Source: Massilia yuzhufengensis
Lineage (GTDB): Bacteria > Pseudomonadota > Gammaproteobacteria > Burkholderiales > Burkholderiaceae_D
Direction: 5' to 3'
Assembly (NCBI RefSeq): GCF_900112225.1
Contig: NZ_FOLD01000010.1
Location: 62,001 to 126,000, forward strand
Length of the DNA stretch: 64,000 nt
The first letter of the stretch is position 1; the number at the start of each line of letters is the position of its first letter. The position numbers and the translations under genes are program-made. Of the stretch, positions 9,342 to 18,723 are shown one piece after another. The notes below the pieces were generated by a model. The model worked only from the letters and a program-made list of their open reading frames with translations, was not told the DNA's origin and searched no databases.

Positions 9342-9484
9342 AATTTTTCATTGCCTCCAAGCCATGAACCACTGTAATATTTTGTAAAAGCTGAGAGAGT
9401 TAGGCGAGATCATTCGTCGCCCGCTCTGAGATAATCTAGACTACCCACACTGAATAATTATAGATTTGCTCAAGTTTTAGAATC

Positions 9485-9847
9485 TTAAGTGCTCCTGTCG
9501 TGATCTGAAGTGTCGCGCCACAAAATATTTGTGTCGCCCCAAGCAATATCATCGACCTGACCGGCTCCGTCTAGATAAACAGTACCGTCATCAAACTGGA
9601 AAAATAGGATTTCGAATCCTTCAATGTCAAGAATCGACAAAATTTTGTGAATTTTCCCAGATTTCCATTTTTCCTGATCGGAAAAACTGCAGTAGACTCT
9701 TATATAAAAATCACTTTGACTAGCGACAAATTCTTGAACGTCGACAAGGCTACTGAACAAGTATTTCCTAAGGCCGTAACTATCCCAGCAGGTTCCTGGT
9801 GATAGTTCGACGTAAAAGATTCGCAGGGGGGCAGAAACATCCACCAT
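9485..9847 (-). CDS. Hypothetical protein in AT-rich island segment
   Basis: 120 residues from the ATG at 9847, chosen because AAGGCG lies about 9 bp upstream; the frame is open to 10030 but that extension is Arg/Ser-rich and unlike a protein N-terminus. The product alternates hydrophobic strands (FYIRVYCSF, FEILFFQFDDGTVYLDGAG) and looks like a small mixed alpha/beta domain. No family is recognised. It is followed by a gap before the unrelated exported protein and preceded by non-coding DNA. It is the gene nearest to the recombination module on the cargo side. Confidence 0.45.
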   Translation of the reverse strand: MVDVSAPLRIFYVELSPGTCWDSYGLRKYLFSSLVDVQEFVASQSDFYIRVYCSFSDQEKWKSGKIHKILSILDIEGFEILFFQFDDGTVYLDGAGQVDDIAWGDTNILWRDTSDHDRST

Positions 9848-10440
9848 TCTGTATCGCCTTAAACCCGAGTGCCGCAATCTGCTTTGTTGAAGCGGGGATG
9901 CATGCTCCCACGTGTCATGAACTGTGAACATTTGTCTTATGCGGCTGTGCGAGCGGGAAGTTGAACGGAACGATGTTACTCCCCCTGTAGGGGGCATGTA
10001 ACATGATACACTAAATCGAGCATGGCGCACACTTTAGACAACCAAGAACAATCACGCTTGCGCTCTGCTAAGTGCCACGGCGGTCGCTAGTAGGGGCGGA
10101 GCTGGGTGAAGAAGCGTTCAGACTTCGCAAAAACATGCAATGAAAGCATTTCTCCTGTCAAAACTAGGACAAAATGCAAATAGAACAAGAGCTTGAGACG
10201 CTGCAAGAGAGGTGCACATACGGCCTAAAAAGCTTGCGCCGGACTATTCGCTCGGGCAAATGAACAGATGAGGTCGAAGCGATGAAGACGCTTCCGTCGT
10301 AGGACCGACGAGCAAACGATTCAGTCCAGGATTTGTAAAATTGCATCCATGTAAGCGCATCACAGAGATTCAGAATGTCCTTGGTAATATGTCTCATGAG
10401 ACTTCTACCGCTGGACGCACGAACACTTCGTAAGGGCAAA
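9848..10440. other. Stretch without convincing genes next to the recombinase module
   Basis: 593 bp. A minus-strand frame at 10164-10439 (91 codons) ends directly before the stop of the 439-residue recombinase but has Ser/Arg-rich, non-protein-like composition and no clear ribosome binding site. No repeats or RNA genes were recognised. It separates the cargo genes from the recombination module. Confidence 0.4.
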
Positions 10441-11760
10441 TCACCTACGTTTTCGGTTTGTATTTGCGTTATTTAGTGAATCAAGCTCTGACTTCTTTTC
10501 TCTGATTCTATGCTCAATCAAATAAAGCTGCTGCTTCATCGCTCTGATCGATTGTTCAATTGTTACAAAGTCGTCGTGACCTGAAATCTTGTTGTATTTT
10601 TTCTTAAGAATCGTTACATATTTGCGCAGAGACTCTAAATTCTGATGACCAGCTCGCTCCGCCACTTTCCGGAGGATAAGATCCCAATCGATACCTACAG
10701 CGGATCCACCATTGGATCGTAGCGTCCCAATCGCAGCCTCTACCTCGGCATGTAAAAGGTTGGTAAGATAGTAGGCCCGAAGCCTATGTCCATGTCCTTC
10801 TACATTCGCTTCACTAAAGAATGCAGTAAACAAATTCGTCATCGATGTCAGCGTAAGAGCCTTACCAGTCTTAGACGAAACAAAAATCTCCTTCGGCTCG
10901 CTGTAAGCTAGACCATTTCTTTTAAATCGTCTGATGATTTTATCCCTGGGACCTTCAATCCAATCGCGAGTGCGCTCGAGGAGGTCAGGTAACACACCGA
11001 TGTGACGGGCTTTGCCGCCCTTTGTAATTGTCAAACGCAACTCGTACGCATGACCAAGGGAACGAAGACGGTCAATAGCGGGCCACTCTGGGATTTGATC
11101 AACAGTTAAGTTCTGAGCCTCAACACGGCGTACCCCAGTTTGTCCATACCAATCAATAAGCAGATGATTGCGGTCTGTTAGATCCTGATTCCCGGGGTTG
11201 TCCGCGACTACGTATAATTTGGTTAAATCTTCGCTGGTTGGTGTCGGCTGTAAAGAATCTGCGTCCTTATTCTTTGGTCTAATTCCCGAAATGATTCCAT
11301 ATCGAGAACGGCGAAATCTTCCATTGGCCGCCTTCTTGCTTGAAAGCATTGGTTCGAAAACTGCATGGTCATTGTGTCCCGGCACTCTCACCATGTTCGT
11401 AATGTACCCATGAATCTCTAACCAGCAGTACAGATCGAAAACTGAATCACATCTTGCTCCTATAACATACAGCTTATTGCCACGAGCTTCCTGCATATTC
11501 ATCCAGGATAGGAGTTCTTTGTCTGTTACGTTTGTGTAAGGAAGTCGAATCTGCTCAAGATAGTTCCAAAAATTCTGAATAGATTGCGCATATGTCTTAA
11601 CTGATCCAAGCTCAAACTTTTCGCGTATTACAAGATTACGTAAGTAGTCGCAAACGGGGGTAACGAAGTGATGTCTGGAATCGAGTAGTACCGGAATGCC
11701 GGTATATGACTTTCCAGCATAGACAAATCCATCATCAGTAAAGTCTAGCGAGCAGGGCAT
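10441..11760 (-). CDS. Tyrosine recombinase (third recombinase of the module)
   Basis: 439-residue site-specific recombinase of the phage-integrase fold. An N-terminal SAM-like core-binding domain is visible (about residues 50-125, YAQSIQNFWNYLEQ). The catalytic domain has all expected residues: Arg in TGVRRVEAQ, Lys in TKGGKARH, His-x-x-Arg in GHRLRAYYL, His in AGHQN and the nucleophilic Tyr in LRKYV. A coiled-coil tail (KQQLYLIEHRIREKKSELDSL) follows. It should be catalytically active. It starts 4 bp after the coiled-coil gene and is the last gene of the four-gene minus-strand module. The arrangement resembles Tn554-type tnpABC, RIT and strand-biased circularizing elements. Confidence 0.92.
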   Translation of the reverse strand: MPCSLDFTDDGFVYAGKSYTGIPVLLDSRHHFVTPVCDYLRNLVIREKFELGSVKTYAQSIQNFWNYLEQIRLPYTNVTDKELLSWMNMQEARGNKLYVIGARCDSVFDLYCWLEIHGYITNMVRVPGHNDHAVFEPMLSSKKAANGRFRRSRYGIISGIRPKNKDADSLQPTPTSEDLTKLYVVADNPGNQDLTDRNHLLIDWYGQTGVRRVEAQNLTVDQIPEWPAIDRLRSLGHAYELRLTITKGGKARHIGVLPDLLERTRDWIEGPRDKIIRRFKRNGLAYSEPKEIFVSSKTGKALTLTSMTNLFTAFFSEANVEGHGHRLRAYYLTNLLHAEVEAAIGTLRSNGGSAVGIDWDLILRKVAERAGHQNLESLRKYVTILKKKYNKISGHDDFVTIEQSIRAMKQQLYLIEHRIREKKSELDSLNNANTNRKRR

Positions 11761-11764
11761 AATA

Positions 11765-12265
11765 TTAGAACTTCTCGTTATCGGAAGGCTTCTTAACGGG
11801 ACGCAAACGAGTAATGCTCGATCCGTTTTCGCGAATTCTCTGCAGCTCTAAGCGAAGTCTAATTATCTCTTTATTCTTATCTTCGAGCTCTGATCTAACC
11901 ATCGCATAATCATTAACAAACGCTTGTAATTTACGCTCCAAAACTTCCGTCTTGTCTTTAAGCCGAGTCGCCTCATTCTCAACCTTACTGGGTCTGCTCC
12001 TCTTCTTCGCTAACGCTGCGAGCACAACCTTCATTCTGTTGTGCAGTTTGATGTATTCCTCGTCCGTCTCGTAAAGTGCATTCCGTGAAAATTTTAGTAC
12101 GCCGAGTTCTTCATCCTCCCACTCAACAAAAGTTGTAGGTCGCATGTTATCGGGCACATTCTCAATAGTGTCGGCCTCCAGCAACGTTTCCAGTGTCTTT
12201 ACTTTATGATCAAATTTCTCAATCGCGGCTTTTCGTCGTTGCAGTGCAACATGTGGTGTGCGCAT
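11765..12265 (-). CDS. Small coiled-coil protein of the recombinase module
   Basis: 166 residues, highly charged. The N-terminal motif (TPHVALQRRKAAIEKFDHKV) is followed by a middle domain and a long coiled coil (about residues 95-145, rich in Lys, Glu and Leu at heptad spacing). It resembles the small accessory proteins that accompany paired or triple tyrosine recombinases, such as TnpC of Tn554 and DUF6262-type proteins. It lies between two recombinase genes, 4 bp before one and 61 bp after the other. A likely role is to help assemble or orient the recombinase complex; this is inferred from family context. Confidence 0.75.
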   Translation of the reverse strand: MRTPHVALQRRKAAIEKFDHKVKTLETLLEADTIENVPDNMRPTTFVEWEDEELGVLKFSRNALYETDEEYIKLHNRMKVVLAALAKKRSRPSKVENEATRLKDKTEVLERKLQAFVNDYAMVRSELEDKNKEIIRLRLELQRIRENGSSITRLRPVKKPSDNEKF

Positions 12266-12325
12266 AACTCGAATGATTATCGGAAAAATAGGGTTGGTAA
12301 TTCTTAGCCGGCCCTGCAGGCGACC

Positions 12326-14539
12326 TTAGCTTATCTCTGCAATTGCCTTATTTAGCTTTTGACAAATCGCATTACTCGCGTTCCTCAATATGGGGGGCGA
12401 GTCTGGCGAGTCTACGATATTTTGGTGCATCCGAATCGCTGCGGAAAAAATGGGCAATGCAGAAGAGGTCAACATGTTACATTCACATCCTGTGCATACT
12501 GTTTCACTTGCCTTAGTAAAATCCGCATCACCGGTACTCGTACAATTACAGATATTCTCCTCCTGACCTTTCCTCTTTACACAATATCCCCAAGGAAAGC
12601 CTGCAAGTTGAAGTCCTGTGCGATCGACGAGCTTCTCTAGTTTCTGCTTATATTTTCGCTCTGATACTACCTCAACTTTTCTTGCCATCTGATTGCGAAG
12701 TCGCTCAGCCGCCTCTTTTAGCCTCGTGCCCTCGATTCCACCAATAGGATTTATGCCAGAGGCTGCATTTGCTAAAATCTGTGCAGTATGTTCTTTCGCT
12801 GCGTAAGCAATAATTTGACCCATATCGGTTTCTGTCACGTAACGACGAGTCATTTCCCTCGTGAAATGTCGCAGGTGATACTGGAGGGCACCCCAGTCAC
12901 CCTTATCATAAACCCATATGTACAAGATGGCAAAGAAGCGTCGGAACTGATGTCCTTTGAACGTCCATCGAGTCCCATCGTCCAATTGCGGCACATCTAT
13001 CAGATAACCAAACCTGCGCAAATGACTGCTCAATGCAAAATTTGGTAGTTTTGCGGCGCTAAGTCCGTGCGTCCGACTTGTGCCAGGGACATTATATTGA
13101 AAAATATAGGGCACCTCGGTAAGGCCTCTTGCTTTCTCGCTTATCTGCTCCAAGACATTGATTGCGACGGCGACTATCTCTGGAACGGGTATTTGCGACT
13201 CTGTTCGTAGCGTTTTATGGATAAAACAGCTGAGCCAGAGCTTTCCTGATTCATCAGTATACAATGAGCCATATTTTAGTCCGATGATTTCCGACACGCG
13301 CCGGGCGGTAAATGCAGCAATCACTATCGAACATGCAGTCATCAACGAGATAATTGCGCCATGTATCGTCATCCCCCCGCTCCCCGACTCAGCCAAAATC
13401 GAATCCAGTCGTTCTTCTTCGACATTCTTTGCGCGTTCTAGCTGTATCGGGAATGGACTCGCAGGTCCGGATGGCCAAGTCTTTATCGACCTTAGATGCT
13501 CAGCATAACTCCCTTGACGACCGGTGATGCTGTCCCTGGATGCTTCGTCTGCTCGTCTTTTGAGGTCCAGGATAAGAGGCGAATAGTCTAATACCCAGCG
13601 TGCCGACCGCTCTATTAAATGTGTCGCTTGTTTGATCGGAACAGTACCTGTACGCCCAATTTCTGCTCCTAGCTTGCGGGCTTCAGCCCGTGCTGAGGTA
13701 AGCGCTAGCGGATCTCTCAGTGGGGCATCATTCAAATATCGTCGATGTTCATACAAATACTTGAAGGACATGAGGAAACGACGAAGATGTTCCTCAGAGA
13801 TGGGCTTGTCTTCCTGGTCATCTCTTGATTTCGCTTTGCGGCTCTTAATAATGCTAGGTTGGTAAAAGCAGCAAAGGGCCTCAAACTCGTCAAATAGAGA
13901 CGCTAATACGTTTGAGCTGAACCCAATATGATCTAGTCCTGCGTCGGCTAGAACTTGCCGCCGGTCCAACACGACGGTGCTCGTATTGCTATTTGCTTTC
14001 TTAAACGGAAATACTGCCTTGGCTTTATTTCGACGATCAGCTTTCTCCTCACCTGGCGCAAAGTTTGCTTTCGCAACCTGCGCTTCGAGGTGCCGCTCGA
14101 GAGTAGACTCGGTATTTAAGATACTGTGCACCCCATACACGGCAAGGGCCGCATACTCTTCGCGATCAATATTGGTCAGTTGAGAAAACCGCTCGATTTC
14201 ACGTCCGATCATCCAACAGGCGAGCGTAGTGAGGTTGCTAACTATGGCAAGCTGAACTTCAGCACTGTCAACTTCGGCAAGTGGACCCGTCCTAACGCCA
14301 TATGCTATGCGTTTTATCGATTCGTATAGGTTAGGATAATCCTTGAGCTTACGGCCACCGGGCACCGTTACGTTAAAGCTTATCACCCGGGGGTTTTTCT
14401 CACCGATATTCTGTACTAACCACTCGTGATTTTCGTAATTAGTCAAAAGCCAATGGGGCCGAAATCCTCCGACGGTATGGAGGGCATTCGGGATGCTTTC
14501 ATCTACAACATTCAGATCTAGACTTCGTGCAGTGGCCAT
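12326..14539 (-). CDS. Large tyrosine recombinase (second recombinase of the module)
   Basis: 737 residues from the ATG at 14539; a TTG at 14545 overlaps the upstream stop and could be used through coupling. The C-terminal half has the recombinase fold: Arg in FTARRVSEIIGLKYG, His-x-x-Arg in KGHQFRRFFA, a YHLRHFTREMTRRYV segment with the likely second His and the Tyr nucleophile. After the catalytic domain is a Cys-rich finger (GYCVKR...CNCTS...CTGCECNM, about residues 650-700) typical of the large TnpB-like partners. The N-terminal 300 residues are of unknown fold. The close coupling with the 1027-residue gene implies one complex. Confidence 0.88.
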   Translation of the reverse strand: MATARSLDLNVVDESIPNALHTVGGFRPHWLLTNYENHEWLVQNIGEKNPRVISFNVTVPGGRKLKDYPNLYESIKRIAYGVRTGPLAEVDSAEVQLAIVSNLTTLACWMIGREIERFSQLTNIDREEYAALAVYGVHSILNTESTLERHLEAQVAKANFAPGEEKADRRNKAKAVFPFKKANSNTSTVVLDRRQVLADAGLDHIGFSSNVLASLFDEFEALCCFYQPSIIKSRKAKSRDDQEDKPISEEHLRRFLMSFKYLYEHRRYLNDAPLRDPLALTSARAEARKLGAEIGRTGTVPIKQATHLIERSARWVLDYSPLILDLKRRADEASRDSITGRQGSYAEHLRSIKTWPSGPASPFPIQLERAKNVEEERLDSILAESGSGGMTIHGAIISLMTACSIVIAAFTARRVSEIIGLKYGSLYTDESGKLWLSCFIHKTLRTESQIPVPEIVAVAINVLEQISEKARGLTEVPYIFQYNVPGTSRTHGLSAAKLPNFALSSHLRRFGYLIDVPQLDDGTRWTFKGHQFRRFFAILYIWVYDKGDWGALQYHLRHFTREMTRRYVTETDMGQIIAYAAKEHTAQILANAASGINPIGGIEGTRLKEAAERLRNQMARKVEVVSERKYKQKLEKLVDRTGLQLAGFPWGYCVKRKGQEENICNCTSTGDADFTKASETVCTGCECNMLTSSALPIFSAAIRMHQNIVDSPDSPPILRNASNAICQKLNKAIAEIS

Positions 14540-14541
14540 AA

Positions 14542-17500
14542 TCAAAATAACGGAAATGGTTTATAATTAGGGCGACGCGCGTCTGCGATCGACTTTGCCT
14601 GAATATAACTCGATGCTGTTTCGCCTTGCGAAAATTTAGCTAGAGCGACTTCCGCTAGCGTGCGCCATGGAAGCCAGCGATTTTCCCACGCTATAGCGTT
14701 CGACATGATCTCATTCTCCTCCCTAGATTCAAGGTATTCATTAAAGAGAATCAAGTCGGCAATGTTATCCGCTGTTCCGACGATGTATCGCATTTCGCAT
14801 CCGGGACAGGCGTCTAATCTTGTGCAGCTTTCGCCTTGCTGCGTTCCAGGTTGGATGCCTGCTTTTGAATTCAAGCATGCAACGCCAAGGCCAGAACGCG
14901 CTGCGTTAGAAAAGAGCTTTACAGCAGCCTCATGGGACATTCCAAGTTTTTCCGCCGCACCGTCAATGGATTCGATTATTACAGCTTGAAAAGCTATCGT
15001 GAATGCCCGGATCTTCTCAATTTGTACAAGTTTCGTATGCGTCCGCTGTGTATAAATGCCGGTCGTTGTGGCGGAAGCGTGATCTGCTTGCGCCTGTGCA
15101 GTCTCGATGCGTATCAGTGGATCTCTGTGCTGCAGTTCCAGAAGACATGAGGGGCGAATAGATGACGGGCGAATGTCAAGATTATGCAGTTCAGGATGAT
15201 CCCGTAGAAATGCTTTGAAATCCTCACGGGCCCTAGATTCCGTAATCGTTACAATATGTCCCTGCTGAGTATCCAAGAAAAGTGTGTTTGCGACACTAAC
15301 ATCGGCTTCTTCTCGATAGCGAACCGACATTGAAAGGTAATACCGGATTGCCTGTACAGCAGATAGTTTCTGACCTGGTTGCGGCGCAACCGGAAGGCTG
15401 TCATTGATACGTACGTAGTGCGCTCGTGCTTTTTGACCGAAGGATACCGTCATGTGTGTTGAATCTTCGGTTTTCGTGAGGCAGTTTGTAGGCATCTCGC
15501 GGACGACCTCACAGTTCGCGCCCGTATCTACTAGAAGCAGGATCCACAGAGCGACAGTCGCGCGTTTATGGGGATGTAAGTATGCTTGAAGTTGCTCGTG
15601 GCCACCCCAGCGCCTCTTCAGGTGGTGGTATCTGCCACTGATCCCACTTGAGTTGCCGTCTAGTGCTTCCAGCATGAGGCTAAGGGCATTGCCGAGGTTA
15701 GGTAAGGTAGTACCAGTTATAAGTTTTGTAGCATTACGACGGCGGTCAGAGACTGATCGTTCCGTGTAGTCGAGTAGTGCAATCAGTTCCTGCGATGAGT
15801 GTGTAGCTTCTATCAGTGCCCGTTGACCAAAGAGCCAATGCTCGTACCACTGCAGAAAGTCGAGTTCGGCACATCGCCTCAAGGACTCTAGACGAAACGT
15901 GTTCAGTTTCCGAATCTCCGAAACGAGAGAATCTAAGTCAAGCAACTTAACGTTTTGTGAAGGGAGGTGCGCATACAGGGCGGTTATGAACTCGATTGCC
16001 TCAGACTTTTCAAATTCGTCGAATGGTCGCGTCAGTTTACTGATTAACGCATTTCGCTCTGTGTCTTTCCCGTGTTCGGTGCCGTTTTCTCGGGGAGAGA
16101 GTTGTGCGAGGCAGGGACGGCTCTTCGAAGTTTGTCTAGCTTTCGCATTTTTGATGCCTTTTAGTTTGACTTCTGGAACGACATTAGATGATGCTAGAAC
16201 GGCCCATACTTGGTTCAATGTTCCAATGAGTTTATGCTTTCTGAGGATCGAACGAGAACTCTCTGGCGTTGCAGTATCGCAAATTAAATCTGCACGCCAC
16301 TCGTAAAGTGCTTTTTCCCACGTCATCGCTTCGATTCTGCGAAACGCGGCGGATCCGAGATTCCGGAAAAAGTCCGGCATAGATCCTATGCCCTTTTGCC
16401 TCATAAGAAAAGATAACAATGATGTGACGACTTGGTGACAAACCTTTCTTTGCTGGTTCGTGCGGATATTATAATATCGGTCCAACGCAGGGAGTGCCTC
16501 CAATAGGAAAAACCTAGCTAACGGTTGGAAAGCTTCGTAACTATAGAGATTTGTTTTGTCACCTTGTTGAATCATCAGGATGAACGGTGAGTATGCAACT
16601 TCTTTCTTCTCTTTCACATAGAAGCCTCTCTGTGTGAATTTCGATTCTCCGTCGACAGCTCTCATCCGTCCTCCAGGTGGAGGAATTTCAAAACGTTTTG
16701 GTAGCAAGCCTCTTAGAGCCAGATTTGCCAGTAATTTGTTAGTTGTTAAGCGTTGTTTATCTTTTGTCTTTGCAGATATCATGTTTCCGGTCTTACCTGA
16801 CACCCGATCTTCAAGTATCGAACGCGCCAGATAGTCAACAAACTGTTGCCATCCATCTTCGCTTAGTGCCTCGGTCGAACGATAATGCATTGACTCTAGG
16901 AACGGATGTAGCTGGCCAAGAAAATGATCGAAGCGTTCAGCATAGTTGTCCTGCCAGGTCCTTTCGGTTACATTTGCTGTTTTGCGCAATTCCCGAATCA
17001 AGGCGCAAGCAGAGGCGACAAACATGGCGCCAACTCTGTCTGCAATTCTGGAATATTCATACGTTATTGATGTCCCGTTCGTAGGCTCAGTATGCAGGAC
17101 GTAATACGGGCTTTGCTTAACCGAGGCGAAATGCTGGAGATCCACACAAAGAATCCCGGCGTCTGCGTAACGCTTAAGTATTGCAAGATTCTTCTCGTAA
17201 TGATGTGTATCACTCGTCGATAAATTGCAATTTGTTATGCTGCGACTCGCTAAGAAATCATTGGCAAATTCGTGCAAATGCGATGATTCCATCGCACTAG
17301 TTGATACAAGGTGGTACTTATCTAGAGTATTCTTTAGTATGCAGAAGAATGAATCTAGATGAGCAACCGCTAGTATAAGACCGACCGCTCGAGATCCCTT
17401 AATTAAAAATTGCTTATCGTAAGAGTCTCGCGCGTGTTGGCAAACGGCAGCTACAAACGTTGAGCCCAGTCTTTCTGCATAGCGTGAGTATTCATATGCT

Positions 17501-17625
17501 CTGCTTCGCGCACTGCCCAGTGGTTCGACGACAAGATATGGGTTCTCCATTTTCGAGGGCGCATTGTTCATTTGAAGAGCTACTGTGTGAAAGCGCGTGC
17601 AAAGTCTCGAGCTCGGTCTGGGCAT
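14542..17625 (-). CDS. Very large recombinase-like protein with degenerate active site (first of the module)
   Basis: 1027 residues. A C-terminal recombinase-like domain is recognisable (about residues 690-880), but where active enzymes have Arg after a Thr-Gly turn this one has DTGANCEVVREM, the His-x-x-Arg box reads SIRPSCLL with Arg, and a candidate Tyr occurs in TTGIYTQR. It also carries CPGCEM near residue 940. The N-terminal part contains a repeated segment: NPYLVVEP...YEYSRYAERLGSTFVAA (about residues 27-60) and SPYYVLHTEP...YEYSRIADRVGAMFVAS (about 168-203). The true start is uncertain: GGAGG upstream points to an ATG that is out of frame by one base. It follows thyA by 78 bp on the same strand. 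Confidence 0.8.
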   Translation of the reverse strand: MPRPSSRLCTRFHTVALQMNNAPSKMENPYLVVEPLGSARSRAYEYSRYAERLGSTFVAAVCQHARDSYDKQFLIKGSRAVGLILAVAHLDSFFCILKNTLDKYHLVSTSAMESSHLHEFANDFLASRSITNCNLSTSDTHHYEKNLAILKRYADAGILCVDLQHFASVKQSPYYVLHTEPTNGTSITYEYSRIADRVGAMFVASACALIRELRKTANVTERTWQDNYAERFDHFLGQLHPFLESMHYRSTEALSEDGWQQFVDYLARSILEDRVSGKTGNMISAKTKDKQRLTTNKLLANLALRGLLPKRFEIPPPGGRMRAVDGESKFTQRGFYVKEKKEVAYSPFILMIQQGDKTNLYSYEAFQPLARFFLLEALPALDRYYNIRTNQQRKVCHQVVTSLLSFLMRQKGIGSMPDFFRNLGSAAFRRIEAMTWEKALYEWRADLICDTATPESSRSILRKHKLIGTLNQVWAVLASSNVVPEVKLKGIKNAKARQTSKSRPCLAQLSPRENGTEHGKDTERNALISKLTRPFDEFEKSEAIEFITALYAHLPSQNVKLLDLDSLVSEIRKLNTFRLESLRRCAELDFLQWYEHWLFGQRALIEATHSSQELIALLDYTERSVSDRRRNATKLITGTTLPNLGNALSLMLEALDGNSSGISGRYHHLKRRWGGHEQLQAYLHPHKRATVALWILLLVDTGANCEVVREMPTNCLTKTEDSTHMTVSFGQKARAHYVRINDSLPVAPQPGQKLSAVQAIRYYLSMSVRYREEADVSVANTLFLDTQQGHIVTITESRAREDFKAFLRDHPELHNLDIRPSSIRPSCLLELQHRDPLIRIETAQAQADHASATTTGIYTQRTHTKLVQIEKIRAFTIAFQAVIIESIDGAAEKLGMSHEAAVKLFSNAARSGLGVACLNSKAGIQPGTQQGESCTRLDACPGCEMRYIVGTADNIADLILFNEYLESREENEIMSNAIAWENRWLPWRTLAEVALAKFSQGETASSYIQAKSIADARRPNYKPFPLF

Positions 17626-17703
17626 CCATCATTTTGAACCTCCGGCTTTGGGAAAGAGGCATAAGTCGGAAATTGATATGCCTCTGATTAAGCCTAGTTC
17701 TCG

Positions 17704-18540
17704 CTATTTTGCGACCGGCGCTGGAATGTGAGGGTGGGGATCGTATCCAACGATTTCAAAATCGTCGAACTTGTAGTCGAAAATTGACTCTGGCTTTCGA
17801 TGGATTGTCAGGGTTGGAAGGGGTCGAGGCTCCCGTGTGAGTTGTAGGCGTGCCTGATCTAAATGGTTGGAATACAAGTGCAGATCACCAATCGAATGAA
17901 CGATTTCTCCAACGTTTAGGTTGCACTGCTGTGCAACCATATGTGTTAGAAAAGCTAAAGAATTTGCGTTGAAAGGTACCCCGAGGTACAGGTCGCCAGA
18001 TCTCTGCGTGAGGTGGGCGGAGAGCCGCCCGTTTGCAACGTAGAATTGATATAGGATATGACAAGGCGGGAGAGCCATTCTACCTTCTGCTGCGTTTTGC
18101 TCAGGTGCCTTGGACTCGTCTGGTAAATAGGCGACGTTCCAACCGCTAATAATGTGGCGACGACTATCAGGACGCTTCCGGATTCCCTCGATTAATGCCG
18201 CAACTTGATCGAAGACCTCGCCATTTGGCCCCTGCCAGGCACGCCATTGCGCGCCGTACACTGGACCTAAGTCGCCATTTTGGGTGGCCCACTCATTCCA
18301 GATGGAAACCCCGTTATCTTTCAGGTACTTTATGTTGGTATCGCCACGGAGGAACCAAAGCAATTCATGCAGGATTGACTTGATGTGCAGCTTTTTTGTG
18401 GTTAGGAGAGGGAAGCCCTTGCTCAAGTCATGACGGTACATTCTCCCGAAAACGGAAAGCGTACCTGTCCCCGTTCGGTCGCATTTCTGAACGCCGTTCT
18501 CGAGAACGTCACGAAGAAGGTCTAAGTACTGTATGTCCAT
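17704..18540 (-). CDS. thyA: Thymidylate synthase, complete, island-borne replacement copy
   Basis: 278 residues; converts dUMP and methylene-tetrahydrofolate to dTMP and dihydrofolate. All family landmarks are present: [11 protein letters not shown] (folate/phosphate loop), [22 protein letters not shown], the catalytic Cys in [36 protein letters not shown] and the C-terminal PxPxxK-like tail. An insertion of about 14 residues ([14 protein letters not shown]) precedes the Cys, as in many ThyA proteins. Its DNA is clearly richer in A+T than the host copy and the codons at the Gly-Val-Pro-Phe motif differ, so it was imported with the island. It lies between the recombinases and the junction, in the same direction as the broken host gene. 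Confidence 0.97.
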   Translation of the reverse strand: MDIQYLDLLRDVLENGVQKCDRTGTGTLSVFGRMYRHDLSKGFPLLTTKKLHIKSILHELLWFLRGDTNIKYLKDNGVSIWNEWATQNGDLGPVYGAQWRAWQGPNGEVFDQVAALIEGIRKRPDSRRHIISGWNVAYLPDESKAPEQNAAEGRMALPPCHILYQFYVANGRLSAHLTQRSGDLYLGVPFNANSLAFLTHMVAQQCNLNVGEIVHSIGDLHLYSNHLDQARLQLTREPRPLPTLTIHRKPESIFDYKFDDFEIVGYDPHPHIPAPVAK

Positions 18541-18723
18541 GCCGATAATCTTTCGTTTTGGGGAGAGCGTAGTACCAGACCTGGACTAACTGGCTCATCC
18601 TGAACCGAAGACTATCAGAGTTTTTGTAAATTGTATAGATACTGCCTTCATAGGCTACCGACGAGAAAATGCTTGTTGCGCGCAACGCTCTTTATGAGTA
18701 CATCTTCGGAATGTGGCAAAGAT
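18541..18723. other. Right terminal region of the island
   Basis: 183 bp between the imported thyA start and the junction with the host gene. It contains the perfect palindrome GTTGCGCGCAAC (18675-18686), about 37 bp from the junction, a candidate site for recombinase binding or a terminator-like fold. The imported thyA must be expressed from here or by read-through from the host thyA promoter, which points in the same direction. No clear -35/-10 pair was found. Confidence 0.6.

Larger units (their letters stand above)
1..18723. mobile_element. Right-hand part of a genomic island inserted in thyA
   Basis: The right boundary is read directly. The chromosomal thyA (minus strand) is collinear with ThyA proteins up to the Gly-Val-Pro codons at 18725-18733 and then runs into unrelated sequence, so the junction is near 18723/18724. 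Inside the boundary are a second complete thyA (17704-18540), a module of three recombinase-type genes plus a coiled-coil gene (10441-17625), AT-rich unknown genes, a copper operon and a Tn3-family transposon end. No 3' remnant of the host thyA is seen in the window, so the left end lies before base 1. That the transposon and copper genes belong to the same island is inferred from contiguity; they could be older neighbours only if the left end had been lost. Confidence 0.8.

Noticed and set aside
8958..10030. Anti-phage defence system in the AT-rich cargo
   Set aside because: The two small genes there show no nuclease, helicase, NTPase or toxin motif; one looks like an exported adhesin-like protein.
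10164..10439. 91-codon frame next to the recombinase gene
   Set aside because: Ser/Arg-rich composition, no start signal and no recognisable domain.
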